A stretch of DNA of 64,000 bases from Phymorhynchus buccinoides (lineage: Eukaryota > Mollusca > Gastropoda > Neogastropoda > Raphitomidae): assembly GCA_017654935.2 (NCBI GenBank), contig CM065695.1:32560600-32624599 (forward strand), given 5' to 3'. Shown here piece after piece: positions 38,258 through 49,932 of the stretch (its first letter is position 1; every line of letters begins with the position of its first letter). The notes under the pieces were generated by a model. It did not search any database and was not told where the DNA came from. It saw only the letters and a list, made by a program, of their open reading frames with translations. The position numbers were made by a program, and so were the translations under genes.

Positions 38258-39028
38258 ACAAGCGCGGATTCGCAATCGTTTGTGGCGTGCGACAATGAGA
38301 GACTTAGTGCGATTTTTCTCACGCCAGAGGGCATGACACTCGTGTGGGGCTAATCCTCTCTATATTATTTGTTGGGGATAAAGAAAGAGAGAGAGACAGT
38401 GAGTGGTCCTACCATCACTCTCTCACACTACGCCCAAGTAAGAAAATCGCGTGATAAGCCCCTAGTGCATTGACTGCCCTCTGGCGTGAAAAATATCGCC
38501 ATAGGTTGACCATTGAAAACGAAACATCATTTTAAAGAGCAGCCTCGATTTGAAGTGCGGTCTATTTTTTTACCACTCCAGTCATTACATACACTGAGTC
38601 GCCTCCCCTGGCTCTTCAATAATTTTAATCTGTAAACCAGAATGTTATCTCTGCACCATTTCATAACTTTTTATATCTTTTGGAAAACATTTAAAACTAT
38701 TTATCCTACTTATGCTCATCGAAAGAAGCACCGCATACTCGTCGTGTCTGTTGCAGTGTCTGTATTACGTATGTTTATTATTTTGTACGCTTTAAAATGA
38801 AGATTCATGTGCTCTGTTCAGTATACAATGCTTTCCATACCTAAAGACTAAATATGACAACTGAAATGTTAATTTATGCCCAAGTATTTTTTTCTCTTTT
38901 ACAATATGTGCAACAATTTTGTCAATATGTGCGACAATTTTGCAACAATTTTGTCAATATGTGCGACAATTTTGGACAGACAGACCGGAAAAGTGAGTTC
39001 TAGGTTTGTGGCTTGAGCCACAAACAAA
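38258..39028 (+). mobile_element. Hairpin-ended element, family D, interrupted copy
   Basis: It starts ACAAGCGCGGATTCGCAATC and ends at a GTTTGTGGC / GCCACAAAC hairpin (39004-39025). A 215-bp MITE interrupts it at 38297-38511. The middle includes sequence shared with the 'aaaacgaaacatcatttt' block of 7427-7609, and tgtgcgacaattttg tandem units at 38905-38975. Confidence 0.7.
38297..38511 (+). mobile_element. 215-bp MITE, copy 2, nested in a family D element
   Basis: Same length and ends as 13129-13343. Comparison with the uninterrupted host sequence near 7571-7588 (reverse strand: gtgcgacaattgaaaacga) shows AT on both sides of the insertion, so the likely target duplication is the dinucleotide AT. 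Confidence 0.85.
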
Positions 39029-39109
39029 AAAGGTCCGGTTGAAGCAGAGCTTCGGATTGTTTTCAAACTTCCTGGGTCATAGTGACCCCAGATCGCACAA
39101 AATGGTGGG

Positions 39110-40110
39110 GTCAATTTTCAACATAATGGGCCAGTTATGCGTCACTGTAGTAGACTAGTATAGAACTTAAATTTTAGTGCAGACTTCATGGGTCACATGA
39201 TCCCTGGCTGCATAAAATGAGGGGTGAATAATTGGTCATTGACCCAGGCTTCCGGAGATATTTGAAGGCCTGGTTGAAGTGTCCCCCCCCCCCCACACAC
39301 ACCCCACACACACGTTATGCGTCACTGTAGACTAGTACAGTACTTAACTTTTTAGTGCAGACTTAATTGGCTACTTACATGGCCCCTGGCTGCATACAAT
39401 TAGGGGTGAATAATTAGTCATTGATCCGGGCCTCCGGAGATGACTGAAGGCCTGGTTGAAGTGTTTTTCTCCCCCCGTTATGCGTCACTGTAGACTAGTA
39501 CAGTACTTAAAGTTTAGTGCAGACTTCATGGCTCACCTGGCCCTTGGCTGCATAAAATGAGGGGTCAATATTGGTCATTGACCCGGGCCTCCGAAGATAT
39601 CTGAAGCTCTGGTTGAAGTGTTTTTCTCCCCCCGTTACGTGTCACTGTAGACTAGTACAGTACTTAACTTTTTAGTGCAGACTTAATTGGTTACTTACAT
39701 GGCCCCTGGCTGCATGAAATGAGGGGTGAATATTGGTCATTGACCCGGGCCTCCGAAGATATCTGAAGGCCTGGTTGAAGTGTTTTTCTCCCCCCGGTAC
39801 GTGTTACTGTAGACTAGTACAGTACTTAAAGTTTAGTGCAGACTTCATGGCTCACCTGGCCCCTGGCTGCATAAAATGAGGGGTGAATAATTGGTCATTG
39901 ACCCGGGCCTCCGGAGATGTCTGAAAGCCTGGTTGAAGTGTTTTTCTTCCCCCCGTTATGCGTCACTGTAGACTAGTACAGTACTTAAATTTTAGTGCAG
40001 ACTTCATGGGTCACCTGGCCCCTGGCTGCATAAAATGAGGGGTCAATGTTGGTCATTGACCCGGGCCTCCGGAGATATCTGTTGTTGCTTCAGTCTGTTG
40101 TGTTTTATGT
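39110..40110 (+). repeat. Satellite of about 160-bp units, six copies
   Basis: Each unit carries 'tgcgtcactgtagactagta', gtgcagacttcatggg, tggctgcataaaatgagg and 'tgacccgggcctccgga', and most end in ttgaagtgtttttctccccc. It ends about 220 bp before the transmembrane exon. Confidence 0.92.
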
Positions 40111-40327
40111 CTATGCGAATTTAATTGAAGAATAAATCGTTTAAACCATATATCTGAAGATCTGGTTGAAGCTTTTTATCTTCCCCTTTGTTCAGTTGTC
40201 TTTTACTGAATTCAGCTGGTGTAATAAGTTCACGGACTGAGGTTGTTGTTTGTTTTTTTTGGTTGTTTTGTTTTTTCCCACACATTCAGTTTTGCTGTTT
40301 GTCATGCGTGTGTGTGTGTGTTTTCAG

Positions 40328-40728
40328 ACGCCGGTCACCTGGTGCAGGTGGTGGTCATCCCCACCAGTGTCCTCGTGGTCGGCCTGGTGGTCTGCGTGGT
40401 CTGTCTGCTGGCCCGGCACCACCGCCACCACCACAACCACCCCCTCCACCACCATCACCATCACCACCACCACCACTGGTCCGCGGAGGGTGTGGGTGGG
40501 TGTGAGGAAGGTGGCGGTGGGGTTGGGGGTGGTGCTACTACTACTTCTTCTTCGTCCTCCCCCTCCGATCTGCCGCCCCACCAGCTTCTTCCTGACCCTC
40601 GTCTCCTGAATCATCATCATCATCATCGTCAACGTCATCAGCATCATCATCATCATCATCAGCTTCGTGGCAACGGGCATGCGGCGAATACCGTGCACCT
40701 GGACTGCCCCCAGTCGCACAGCTCGGAG
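40328..40728 (+). CDS. Transmembrane and juxtamembrane exon of the CUB-LDLa receptor
   Basis: The exon is 401 bp (phase 1 to 0). The acceptor is gtgtgtgttttcag and the donor gtaagg. The split codon joins L-D-A-G from the LDLa exon. Residues of about 5-28 (LVQVVVIPTSVLVVGLVV, then CVVCLLA) form a single membrane helix with the F/LVQ start and CLL end of PMEPA1/LDLRAD4. The cytoplasmic side begins ARHHRHHHNH and continues with a run of ten His, then Gly- and Ser-rich sequence and a second His-rich run (about 40609-40662). Usual stop-transfer Lys/Arg is mostly replaced by His. The exon ends QSHSSE in frame with the next. The juxtamembrane region is much longer than in the vertebrate proteins. 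Confidence 0.87.
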
Positions 40729-40747
40729 GTAAGGAGAGGGAGGGAGG

Positions 40748-40808
<61 letters not shown>

Positions 40809-40929
40809 CGGAGAGAGAGAGAGAGAGAGAGAGTAAATATATTGTGGCTACGCAGCTTAAAACAAAGGTAAGGTGTCCCATAGCCTATCAGCCGTAAGGG
40901 GCAATGAACTGTTAAAGGTTCACCGTGTC

Positions 40930-41420
40930 AAAGGGCACGGCATCATGGAAGCCCGCATTGACTATTGCAACTCTCTTCTCTGTGGCTGTCCTCAGTATCT
41001 CCTGCAACGTGTTCAAAAACTGCAAAACAGTGCAGCACGCCTCACTCTCAAGATTCCACGCTCTGATCATATAACACCTCATCTTCGTAACTTGCACTGG
41101 CTTCCATTCCAGTAGAGGCTAGAATCAAGTATAAAATAGCTTGCCTTTGTTTCGGTGCTGTTCACTCTTCTGGTCCTGTCTATCTCTCCGAACTAGTAAC
41201 TGTCTACACACCTGCTCGTTCCCTACGTTCTTCCTCTGACTGCTTGCACACTCAAGGTTCCTCGGGTCCACACGAAATCTTTTGGTGAACGATCATTCTA
41301 CTATTTAGCACCTCACTTATGGAATTCCCTCCCACAACATGTCCGCTCATCTGACTCTATCTCCGCCTTTCGCTCTGCCCTTAAAACTCACTTGTTTCGG
41401 ACATATTATGATTGATTAGT
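40930..41420 (+). pseudogene. C-terminal remnant of a second LINE reverse transcriptase
   Basis: The first frame reads ARIDYCNSLLCGCPQYLLQR, then VQKLQNSAARL, SDHITPHLRNLHWLPFQ and a stop near 41115. After frameshifts it continues with SGPVYLSELV, TPARSLRSSS, LWNSLP-like and LKTHLFR-like pieces. It is the same block as 15232-15555 but begins earlier and is broken by stops and shifts. A G run (41431-41465) follows. Confidence 0.8.
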
Positions 41421-41430
41421 GTTTGTGTGT

Positions 41431-41466
<36 letters not shown>

Positions 41467-42121
41467 CCGTTTCATTGCAGAAATATTGTAAAAAATGTAT
41501 TTACAATTATTTCATTAATCGTATGTTGTATGTAGAATGTCTACGTCTTGTAAACTTTAAATGCTTGTAAATGAGGTAGAAGGGTATTTTCGTTCTTGCA
41601 AAATTTGTCTATTATAATTAGTCAATAATTGAACTAAAAACATCAAAACGCTACACTCACACAAGCACATGAAGGTGAAATAAACAATAAACACGGTGAA
41701 TAAAACCAAATTTTCGTCTTTAAAAAGACTTTGACGAGGTGAATACAATACACTAAACTTAACAGAAGACTATTATAATTAGTCATGTAATTGCTATGTC
41801 GATGGCAGTATGATTTTATTTCAAGTTGCAGTATTGTATTCAAACCTGATTGAGAATGTGAATGTGGTCTATGTTTCTTCTTAGAATTTTCATATTGTAA
41901 CTATTTTACTCTTGTATAATTAATTGTGTGTGTATGTGTGCGTGCGTGCGTTCATGTGTGTGTTTGTGCATGTATGTGTGTGTGTGTGTGCCTGCATGTA
42001 TGCAGGCGTGCGTACGTGTGTGTGTGTGTGTGAGGAAGTAAGAGAACGTTGCGTGCAATCATCGTGTTTATTTTGCTTTATAATGATTCATTATTTGTTT
42101 GCCTTTAATGTTCTTGTTATC

Positions 42122-42185
42122 AGTGTAAAGCGCACTGGGCTCATGTGAGAAAGCGCTATATAAATTCCCATTATTATTATGATTA
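42122..42185 (+). mobile_element. 3' end of a LINE with an (ATT)n tail
   Basis: gtaaagcgcactgggctcat, then gagaaagcgctatataaat and (ATT)n, as at 16038-16112. A GT-rich stretch (41925-42035) precedes it in both, so it is probably the tail of the 40930 remnant. Confidence 0.7.
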
Positions 42186-42284
42186 TGTTATTTGTCTGAC
42201 TCCCATGACGGGATAGCCTACCCCAAACCAACCCAACTCATCCCTAAAATACCTGATAATATATCTTCAACCTCCACCTCTCCC

Positions 42285-42297
42285 TCTCTCTCCTCTC

Positions 42298-42370
<73 letters not shown>

Positions 42371-42407
42371 CTCCCTCTCCCTCCCTCCCTCTCTCTCTCT
42401 CTCTCTC

Positions 42408-42499
<92 letters not shown>

Positions 42500-42522
42500 T
42501 CTCTCTCCTCTCTCTCTCTCTC
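42285..42522. repeat. (CT)n microsatellite with CTC and CCT variants
   Basis: Two CT arrays separated by a ctcctccctctccctccct stretch. Confidence 0.96.
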
Positions 42523-42916
42523 AAGAAGTAGCTATGCCTTTGATCATGGTGGTGTAGGTTTATACTGCGTTTTTATGTCGCCACTTCCTGGAGTACGTTA
42601 ACTGAAGATGCAACAGTTTATAGGTGTACGGCTTTTCTGCAGTTTTAGCTCGCCTTTAAAAGTCACAGCAGGGGGGTGTTAACACCAGAGAGAAAGAGCT
42701 AACCTATGACGGAGAAGAAATTTCCCCATTTTTTTCTCTCACCAGAGTGTCTGTGTCTGTTATATGGACATGATTATAATCCAGAAGGAAACATTCTCTA
42801 GATGGCCTAGAAAACGAGATTTTTCCATACTCCCCACCCCCGGCCACACATTTTCCAAGTAGTAGTGGTAAATTGATGATTAGGAAGTATTATGGTAAGA
42901 GATCGCCTCTATTATT

Positions 42917-43073
42917 CAGGGCCTGTATTCACGTTGAGATAGCATGAGACTTAGCATCATGCTAACTTAGAAGCTCTTCCAAAAGTCCTATTAAATCCTA
43001 TAGGACATTGGAAGAGCTTCTAAGTTAGCATCATGCTAAGTCTCATGCTATCTCAACGTGAATACAGGCCCTG
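42917..43073. mobile_element. 157-bp fold-back MITE, copy 1
   Basis: Arms of 64 bp pair almost perfectly (CAGGGCCTGTATTCACG at the left, its complement at the right). The approximately 29-bp centre reads aaaagtcctattaaatcc and onwards. The second copy at 52390-52546 has the centre in the opposite orientation. Confidence 0.9.
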
Positions 43074-43607
43074 ATCAATATGAAGATAACATATCCGTTT
43101 AAAGATACAGAGTGCAACATGACTCTAGTCTGACCTTTTTGAGGCTAGAAGAAATGAAAATAAAAGCAGTAAATGTGAGTGAAAAGGGCAGTGGGGGGGC
43201 GGGGGCGGGGGGGGGGGGGGGGGCAGTGAAAGACAATGTAAGAGATGTTGCCTTTTGCAAGAGTGAATGCCCTTTTGGATACTGATGAACAAGGGCTTAA
43301 AACTCTTGCCGTCAAGGGCGTTAATAACCCTAGTTGCAATGACCAATAGGGTAGAATCCTAACTAAAGCAGAGAGAGGTGCCAGACCGCAGCCCTCAGGA
43401 AAGGGACATAGTAACTTCGCAAAAATCACCACTTTTCTATTGCACTGGGGTCTCTCATTTACGATTTCTCTGTGATCAATGGGCTTACATGCACACTCGC
43501 ATGCACACATTTAAACAATTTCAGTATTTTTTAACGGGACAAACAAATCCCTTTTTAATGCACACATCACCATTTTCCTATTGCACTGGGGACTAGTTCT
43601 CTGCACA

Positions 43608-43783
43608 AAGGAACTTCCCTATTAAGACCTTCCCTATGCAACTCCATCCCACTTCAGACCCACTTCTCTGAGACATTGCCCTTCTTTGAAAGCATTGAAA
43701 TGACCTCCCTATTGCAACTCCCTCCCACCTAAGACCTTATTTTGGATGATTTTTCATGGTCTTAATTGGAACGTTCCACTGTA
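43608..43783. mobile_element. Degenerate copy of the CAGTG…CACTG MITE
   Basis: The interior 'cttctctgagacattgccct' and the right end ggaacgttccactgta match 56903-57173. The left end is eroded. Confidence 0.65.
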
Positions 43784-43832
43784 TTTATAAACTCTGTGAT
43801 TAATGTGCTTACATACACTCGCATGCTCACAG

Positions 43833-44076
43833 TTAACCCTTTCACCGCCAGCCATATTTCAACTAAACATTTCCATTACATTTACCTGGGTAGAGAACAA
43901 AATCCATCTGCAGTATTGGGGATTCTTCTGTGACATATAAAATAAGGTCTAACCTTACTTCGCAAAACTAAGACAATAGGGTCTGTGGATAATAGACCCC
44001 AATTTGATGCCTTTTAGTGACATAGGTGTTAAACCATTGTGGTGCTAAAATGCGACATTGGCGGTGAAAGGGTTAA
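43833..44076 (+). mobile_element. TTAA-type (piggyBac-like) MITE, full length
   Basis: TTAA at 43833-43836 and 44073-44076. Inverted ends CCCTTTCACCGCCA / TGGCGGTGAAAGGG. The pre-insertion site is preserved nearby (see 43445-44125). Confidence 0.92.
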
Positions 44077-44784
44077 ACAATCAGTATTTTTGAAACTGGA
44101 CAAACAAATCCTTTTTAATGGAAAAAAACCCAAAACATAAAAGATTTTTTTTTTAAAGCTTACACTTAATAAAGTGGAGGTGTGGAAGTTTATTATGCGA
44201 GTTTGTGCTGTCTTGGCTTCAATATTTGATACAACAAAAGAAAAGAATATGCTTCTTCAATCTCATACCATTAAATGACTGCCCAAAAACCGGTGCATGT
44301 AAACTGGGGGGGGGGGGGTAGCATTAAAACACGCTTTATTTACAAACTTGAGCAACAAAGTGGCATATGTGTGTGCGTGTATTTGTGTGTAAGATAAATG
44401 AATAGGATTTTGGACCCCCCAAATCTATCCCTAAACTCTCTTTGTTTTTGCTTATACGGGTCTATGTATAAGTCCTTTTTAACCTTTTAATCAATCCACA
44501 CTTATAGTCTAGACCATTTCCATTTACGGCTTTACGAGGACATTTTGTTGTTTCTTTTAAACAAACCCCTGACCTTTCTTTTACCACAGACGACAGGATG
44601 AAGCCCTCGTTGCATAATACCCGACCATCTGGTGAAAATGTACCGTCTAGACGATTTCCACTTTGCAAAGAATAGGTTACCTTGACACTTGGAACAATGC
44701 GACTGCCACATGGCGTTAGTCATCCTTTCTTCCTACCCCTTCATAAAATGACTATTTTTCGACAGTTTGTGCTCTCTTTTCTTT

Positions 44785-45339
44785 TTAGTCCCCGAGCCGA
44801 AGGTTCGGGGAGCTATTGTTTTTGTCTGGTCCGTCCGTCCGGCGGCGTGCCTCCGTCCGTCCGGCTATTCGTCCGTTTTTCTCAACAATTATTCAGTCTA
44901 TCATCATCAAATTTGGTATAGTAGTTTGTCAAGATGCAAGCTATCCACTGATGTATTTAGTTTTACATTAAGGTCAAGGTCGCGCCAGTTACGGGGTTCA
45001 AACCCCGAAACACATAATCGCTAATATCTCGCGAAGTTTTGCATGTATTTTAATGCAGGTTTTTTTCACAACATTTCTTGATGAATGGTCTATAGCACAG
45101 TTGTCATGAATTTTTCTGTGCGCGCGTGTGCGCATGATCGCGCGCGCTCAAATCACGGGTCCGAACCCCAAGGCTATATATAAAAAACTATTCAGTTACG
45201 TGCTGTTTTGATGCGTTTTTATGTAGTTACGTGCTGTTTTGATGCATTTTTATGTATGTGTACAGCCGACACATTCCGATTTCGGAGTAGCTCGGCGATG
45301 CTGCGAGGGGACTTTGCAGCCGCTCGGGGTTGCACTTGG
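44785..45339 (-). mobile_element. Hairpin-ended element, family A, copy 5 (reverse)
   Basis: It begins TTAGTCCCCGAGCC and ends gttgcacttgg. The interior matches the other four copies throughout. Confidence 0.85.
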
Positions 45340-45484
45340 TTTTCTTTGGGGAGGGGTAGGGTGGGTGTTTGATCGCGTGTTTATGCGTATGTGGGTGGGT
45401 GGGGATCGGTTGGGAGTGGAGTGGGGGAGATGCTTGTAAAAGGAAGAGACTAAGAGAGGAACGTGCATGTTTTTTGTCTTTTTG

Positions 45485-46340
45485 TCCGTCACCGAAGGTG
45501 AACGGACTTTGCGATGGGCTGGTTTGTATTTTTGTTTGTTTGTTTGTTTGTATTTTGGGGTTTTTTTCTGTCTGTCCCAAGGATATCTCCCGAACCGCTT
45601 GACCGAATCGCGTCAAATTTTGTGTGAAGGTGTGCCTCCTTAATAGGAAGAGATCGGCGCAAACCATTTTGCCGTCGTGACCTTGACCTTGACGTACGAC
45701 CTTGAAAACCGAAAATCTATTTTTAGCCATATCTCGGGCACCGATCGACATAGAATGTTGAAACTTGGTATGAAGGTGGATTGGCTTATGCCCGTTCTGA
45801 TGATGGCATACCGATCAAGGTCAAAGTCAAGGTCAAAAAGATCGCTGGAGCCTGAAAATCGGAGGGTCATTTTTTTCTCCTTCTGTCTGTCCCAAGGATA
45901 TCTTTCGAACGGGTTGACCGAATCGCGTCAATTTGTGTGTGCTGGTGTGTCACTATGAGAGGAAGGCATCCGCGCAAACCATTTTGCCGTCGTGACCTTG
46001 ACGTACGACCTTCAAAACCGAAAATCTTTCAGGGGCCATAACTCCCACACCATTAGTGTTAGAGTCTTCAAATTTGGCATGTAGGTACTTTGGCTTATGC
46101 CCGTTCTGATAGTGGCATACCGGTCAAGGTCACGGTCCGGGAGATCGTAGGCCTTGAAAGTGGTAGGGGTCTACAAATTGTGTTTTCAGACATATTTTCC
46201 ACATTTGTACTTAACAGAAGCGCTTCATATTGTGTCTGGCACTGTATACCCTAGAGTAGAAAACACCCGAGCATAAATTATCGCCATGCTGACCTTCACC
46301 TTGACGTGTGACCTTGAAAACCGAAATATCCTTTGCGCTA
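45485..46340 (-). mobile_element. Hairpin-ended element, family G body (reverse)
   Basis: The 3' hairpin GTCCGTCACC / GGTGAACGGAC lies at 45485-45508. Two tandem body blocks follow, each with 'ctgtctgtcccaaggata', cgaaccgcttgaccgaatcg or similar, and ccttgaccttgac half-site runs. The other end merges into the microsatellite at 46440. Confidence 0.7.
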
Positions 46341-46439
46341 TATATTATTGTCCAAGCTGTATCTCGTGAACTACAAGACATAAGCTCTTCAAATGTTGTG
46401 TCAGGATGTGGATGAATGAAAATTTGTTTAACGTCCTCC

Positions 46440-46458
46440 AGAGAGAGAGAGAGGGGGG

Positions 46459-46490
<32 letters not shown>

Positions 46491-46835
46491 GAGACAGACA
46501 GACAGACATACAAAGACACACACAAAGAAAGACAGACAGACAGAGAGACATAGACAGAGAGCAAAGAGGACAACTGCTGTTCCAGTTGGATGAATGAAAT
46601 TTTGTTTAACGTCCTCCGTCCCGGAGCAGGCACAGAGGCAGAGAGAGAGAGAGAGAGATAGACAGACAGAGGGAGAGAGAGACAGACAGAGAGAGAGAGA
46701 CACACATAGGCATACAGAGACATGAGACACATAGAGAGAGATAGACAAAGACACAGAGAGAGAGAGAGGGGGGGGGGGGGGACAGAGACAGAAAGCGAGA
46801 GAGAGAGACACAGACAGACAAACATACACTGAGAG
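46440..46835. repeat. (GA)n / (GACA)n microsatellite cluster interrupted by a duplicated retroposon head
   Basis: gatgaatgaaaatttgttta / acgtcctcc occurs at about 46411-46439 and again at 46588-46617, each followed by GA and GACA repeats. A 13-G run lies near 46768. Confidence 0.85.
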
Positions 46836-46930
46836 CGCCACCCACAGGAAAGCTGCCACAGAAGATCAAAGGAACCGTAAGTTACGGCACGCGGAAGGGG
46901 AACGTTGCCGGTTTTACCTCCCAACTATAT

Positions 46931-47066
<136 letters not shown>

Positions 47067-47149
47067 TCTTGTATTAGTCTTTGTATGTAAAAAAACCGAC
47101 TCTTTTTATTAACATCCTTGGGACAGACAGAAAAGAACAACAAACAAAC

Positions 47150-47612
47150 AAGGGCGTCGCCGAGCTGCAGACATGTCCGTCACCAGCAATGCCACGCACT
47201 TGCGACACCCCGTAGCATAATTGTCCGTCACCATAGTGATCGGACTTTGCAGTGTCTGGTTTGTATTTTTGTTTTTGTCCGTCACCATAGGTGATCGGAC
47301 TTTGTGGTCGTCTGGTTTGTATTTGTCCGTCACCATAGGTGATCGGACTTTGCATGGGCTGGTTTGTATTTTTTTGTTTTTTTGTTTTTTTGTTTTTCTG
47401 TCTGTCCCAAGGATATCTCCCGAACCGCTTGACCGAATCGCGTAAAATGTTGTCTGCTGGTGTGTCACCATGAGAGGAAGGCATCCGCGCAAACCTTGAC
47501 CTTGAAGACAGAATCCCTTGCAATTTTGTGTCAGGATGTGACACTCTACGGGGTGTCGCAAGTGCGTGGCATTGCTGGTGACGGACATGTCTGCCGCTCG
47601 GCGACGCCCTTG
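47150..47612 (-). mobile_element. Family G element with head-to-head second head
   Basis: The segment from 47150 (acaagggcgtcgccgagc) to about 47219 is repeated in reverse at 47543-47612, giving inverted ends of about 70 bp. Between them the hairpin motif gtccgtcaccataggtgat recurs three times (47222, 47276, 47327), then the 'ctgtctgtcccaaggata' block. It looks like a complete reverse copy next to a truncated forward one. Confidence 0.7.
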
Positions 47613-47697
47613 TTTCCTTTTTTTACCTTTGAAAGAGCTACGGTCATGCACTCAATAGAGGTTCCTTCCATCGGCCATTACCCCACATCTTCTTCAC

Positions 47698-47700
<3 letters not shown>

Positions 47701-47748
<48 letters not shown>

Positions 47749-47890
47749 CCCCCCCCTCCCCCGCTCCCTCTCCCTCCCCCTCTCTCTCCCTCCTCTCTCC
47801 CCCTCTCTCTCCCCCCCCCCCCCCCCCCCTCTCTCTCTCTCTCTCTTTCGCGCGCGCACACAAATCAACATGCTGGGGGGGGGGGGGGGG
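47701..47890. repeat. (CT)n with C runs, then poly(G)
   Basis: CT to 47744, mixed C/CT to 47846, a cgcgcgc stretch, then a G run at 47874-47890. Confidence 0.93.
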
Positions 47891-48821
47891 TCCTGAACAG
47901 ATATCGGGTATGGGCGGTGCTCGGACTCGTCCGTGTAACCGAGAAGGGAGGGATGACAGAACCTTGAAAAACGATACAAAGAAAAGGGCAAAATGCAATA
48001 GATTGTATTGCTCTCTCTCGCGTGCACACACACACATACACGCTCGCACAGACACACACACGCACACAAACCACCTCCCTCCCCTCCCACTGCCCTATTC
48101 CTTTTCTCCTTCTCCCACCGGTATACAGCCAGATTTATAAAAAAAAAACCTTTTTACTCCTGGTAAGGTAATCATGCGCTTGGTCTTTTGTCGGTTTAGG
48201 TTTCACGGTGTAGGCTATATTATAATGTTGTTTTGTGAACAACAACAGTGGGCGTAGACACACTCAAGTGTGGCCCGTGTTTTCGACCTTCTCTCCTTGA
48301 GAAGCATTCGAAGCAGAGCCTATAGATTCGAAGTTTGCAAACTTGTCACTGGTTATGCTATAAATCAGCCTACCCCCGCCAAAAGAAAAACATAAATTAA
48401 AAAATATATAATTTTATGTATATTATGTTTGACAATCGTGTGACAGGTCGCACGCGCCTTCTTGCGTTTCCTGCTTCTTTTGGCCTCCCTTCCCCAAGAC
48501 CCAAGCAACAAGGGCAACAGCGGACCAAATGCGTACACAACGCACGCCAGTCGGTGCGAACGACATGGCAGCAGGTGTGAGAAAAAACACAGAATGAAAC
48601 GAAACAGACGCTTTGTATTAGCCGGGGAACAAGATGTACACCGAGCCTTACATTGCGCTCTGTGCAGCTAGCTACCAGCTCCGTTTGCTAACAAATTAGT
48701 CAGTAGTCGTTCGGTCGCCATGACCCAATGACAATGCATAACAGTGTGGAAGGTCACAATACCCATAATAATAATAATAATTCGTGTGTGTTCCTGTTTG
48801 TTTTTCGTATTTGGTGGCGAT

Positions 48822-49067
48822 TTAACCCTTATGCCGCCAGCCATTTTGTAGCCCAAATATACCATTACATTTAACTGGGAAGAGAAAAACAATTATCTGC
48901 AATATTGGGAATTCCTCTGTGACATGTATACCATTAGGCCTATTGTTACCTCCCAAAATGAAGAAAATAGGGTCTTCGGATAACAGGCCCTGATTTGATG
49001 CCTTTTAGTAACATGGGTGTTCAACCATTGTGGTGCATAAATGCGACATTGGCGGTGAAAGGGTTAA
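48822..49067 (+). mobile_element. TTAA-type (piggyBac-like) MITE, full length
   Basis: TTAA at 48822-48825 and 49064-49067. The left arm has diverged (cccttatgccgcca); the right arm is intact. Confidence 0.85.
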
Positions 49068-49122
49068 AGTACTTCTGGTGTTGCCTGCCAGCAACATGGT
49101 CTCTTTGTGTTATTTCGGACTC

Positions 49123-49157
<35 letters not shown>

Positions 49158-49397
49158 TCTCTGTTTATATATGTGTGCGTGCGTTCGTTCGTGCATGCGT
49201 GTGCGTACGCTGTACTGGAAGATGGATGGATCTTAGATTACGTATTAGGGAGTTGGGCCGCACCTTTTCCCCAGCTATGCCATGGGCGGGGTTCTTTTAA
49301 TTACATTGATTACGTATTTAGCGCTTATGTTTGTGTGTATATAATTATGCGCGCGTGCGTGCAAGAGAAATACGAAATACGAGAGCGAGCTAGAGAC

Positions 49398-49430
<33 letters not shown>

Positions 49431-49548
49431 AGCAGACACTTGCGTCAGTCTTGTACTTTAATTACCGTAATCCCCTCGTGTTTACGACCTTCAATCTCAA
49501 AAGTGCTTCTGTTGGTCTTATGAAAATAATCCCCCCCCCTCACCCCTC

Positions 49549-49580
<32 letters not shown>

Positions 49581-49730
49581 TGTTGCCTCTCGCTCAAAAT
49601 TTCAGTGCTGAAATTTGAGAGGGGTGGTGGTGTGAAGTGGAGGGTGACTAAAATACACGATATTCCACATGCAAATCTGGGAGGAAATGCTATGAATTTC
49701 CCCTGTAATGACGACTTTCCATTATGCAGC

Positions 49731-49932
49731 AGACCTGTTTACTCTACCTTTTCGAGCAGTATTCTACTCAGTTTGGACCTCTACTGCCTCTTTAGTTCTT
49801 GATGGCTACTCATTTTCAGAGAACAGTGTTTGATGGTTTTAATGAACAAGGCTACACATTTCACACCAGAACTACTCATTTCAGCTATCCAGACTACTCC
49901 AGACTTGTGTAAGGGGTAACCAGGTCTGAGTC
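49731..49932. mobile_element. Element with CAGACCTG-type inverted ends, short copy
   Basis: gcagacctgtttactctacc at the left and 'gtaaccaggtctg' at the right. It lacks the insertion present in 4672-5204. Confidence 0.72.

Larger units (their letters stand above)
43445..44125 (+). repeat. Local duplication with an empty and a filled MITE site
   Basis: Segment 43470-43560 (tctgtgatcaatgggcttac, then cactcgcatgcacacattta, then acaaacaaatccctttttaa) recurs at 43793-44120 with the TTAA-type MITE inserted in the second copy. The first copy has a single TTAA at 43511-43514. Confidence 0.85.

Noticed and set aside
40243..40327. Extension of the transmembrane exon upstream to give a second hydrophobic segment
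   Set aside because: The upstream sequence is a T/G-rich polypyrimidine and GT stretch ending in a consensus acceptor; the phase match to the LDLa exon supports the exon start at 40328.
48462..48671. 69-codon frame with a hydrophobic start and four cysteines as a possible small secreted protein
   Set aside because: Short, no recognisable family, no splice or regulatory support.
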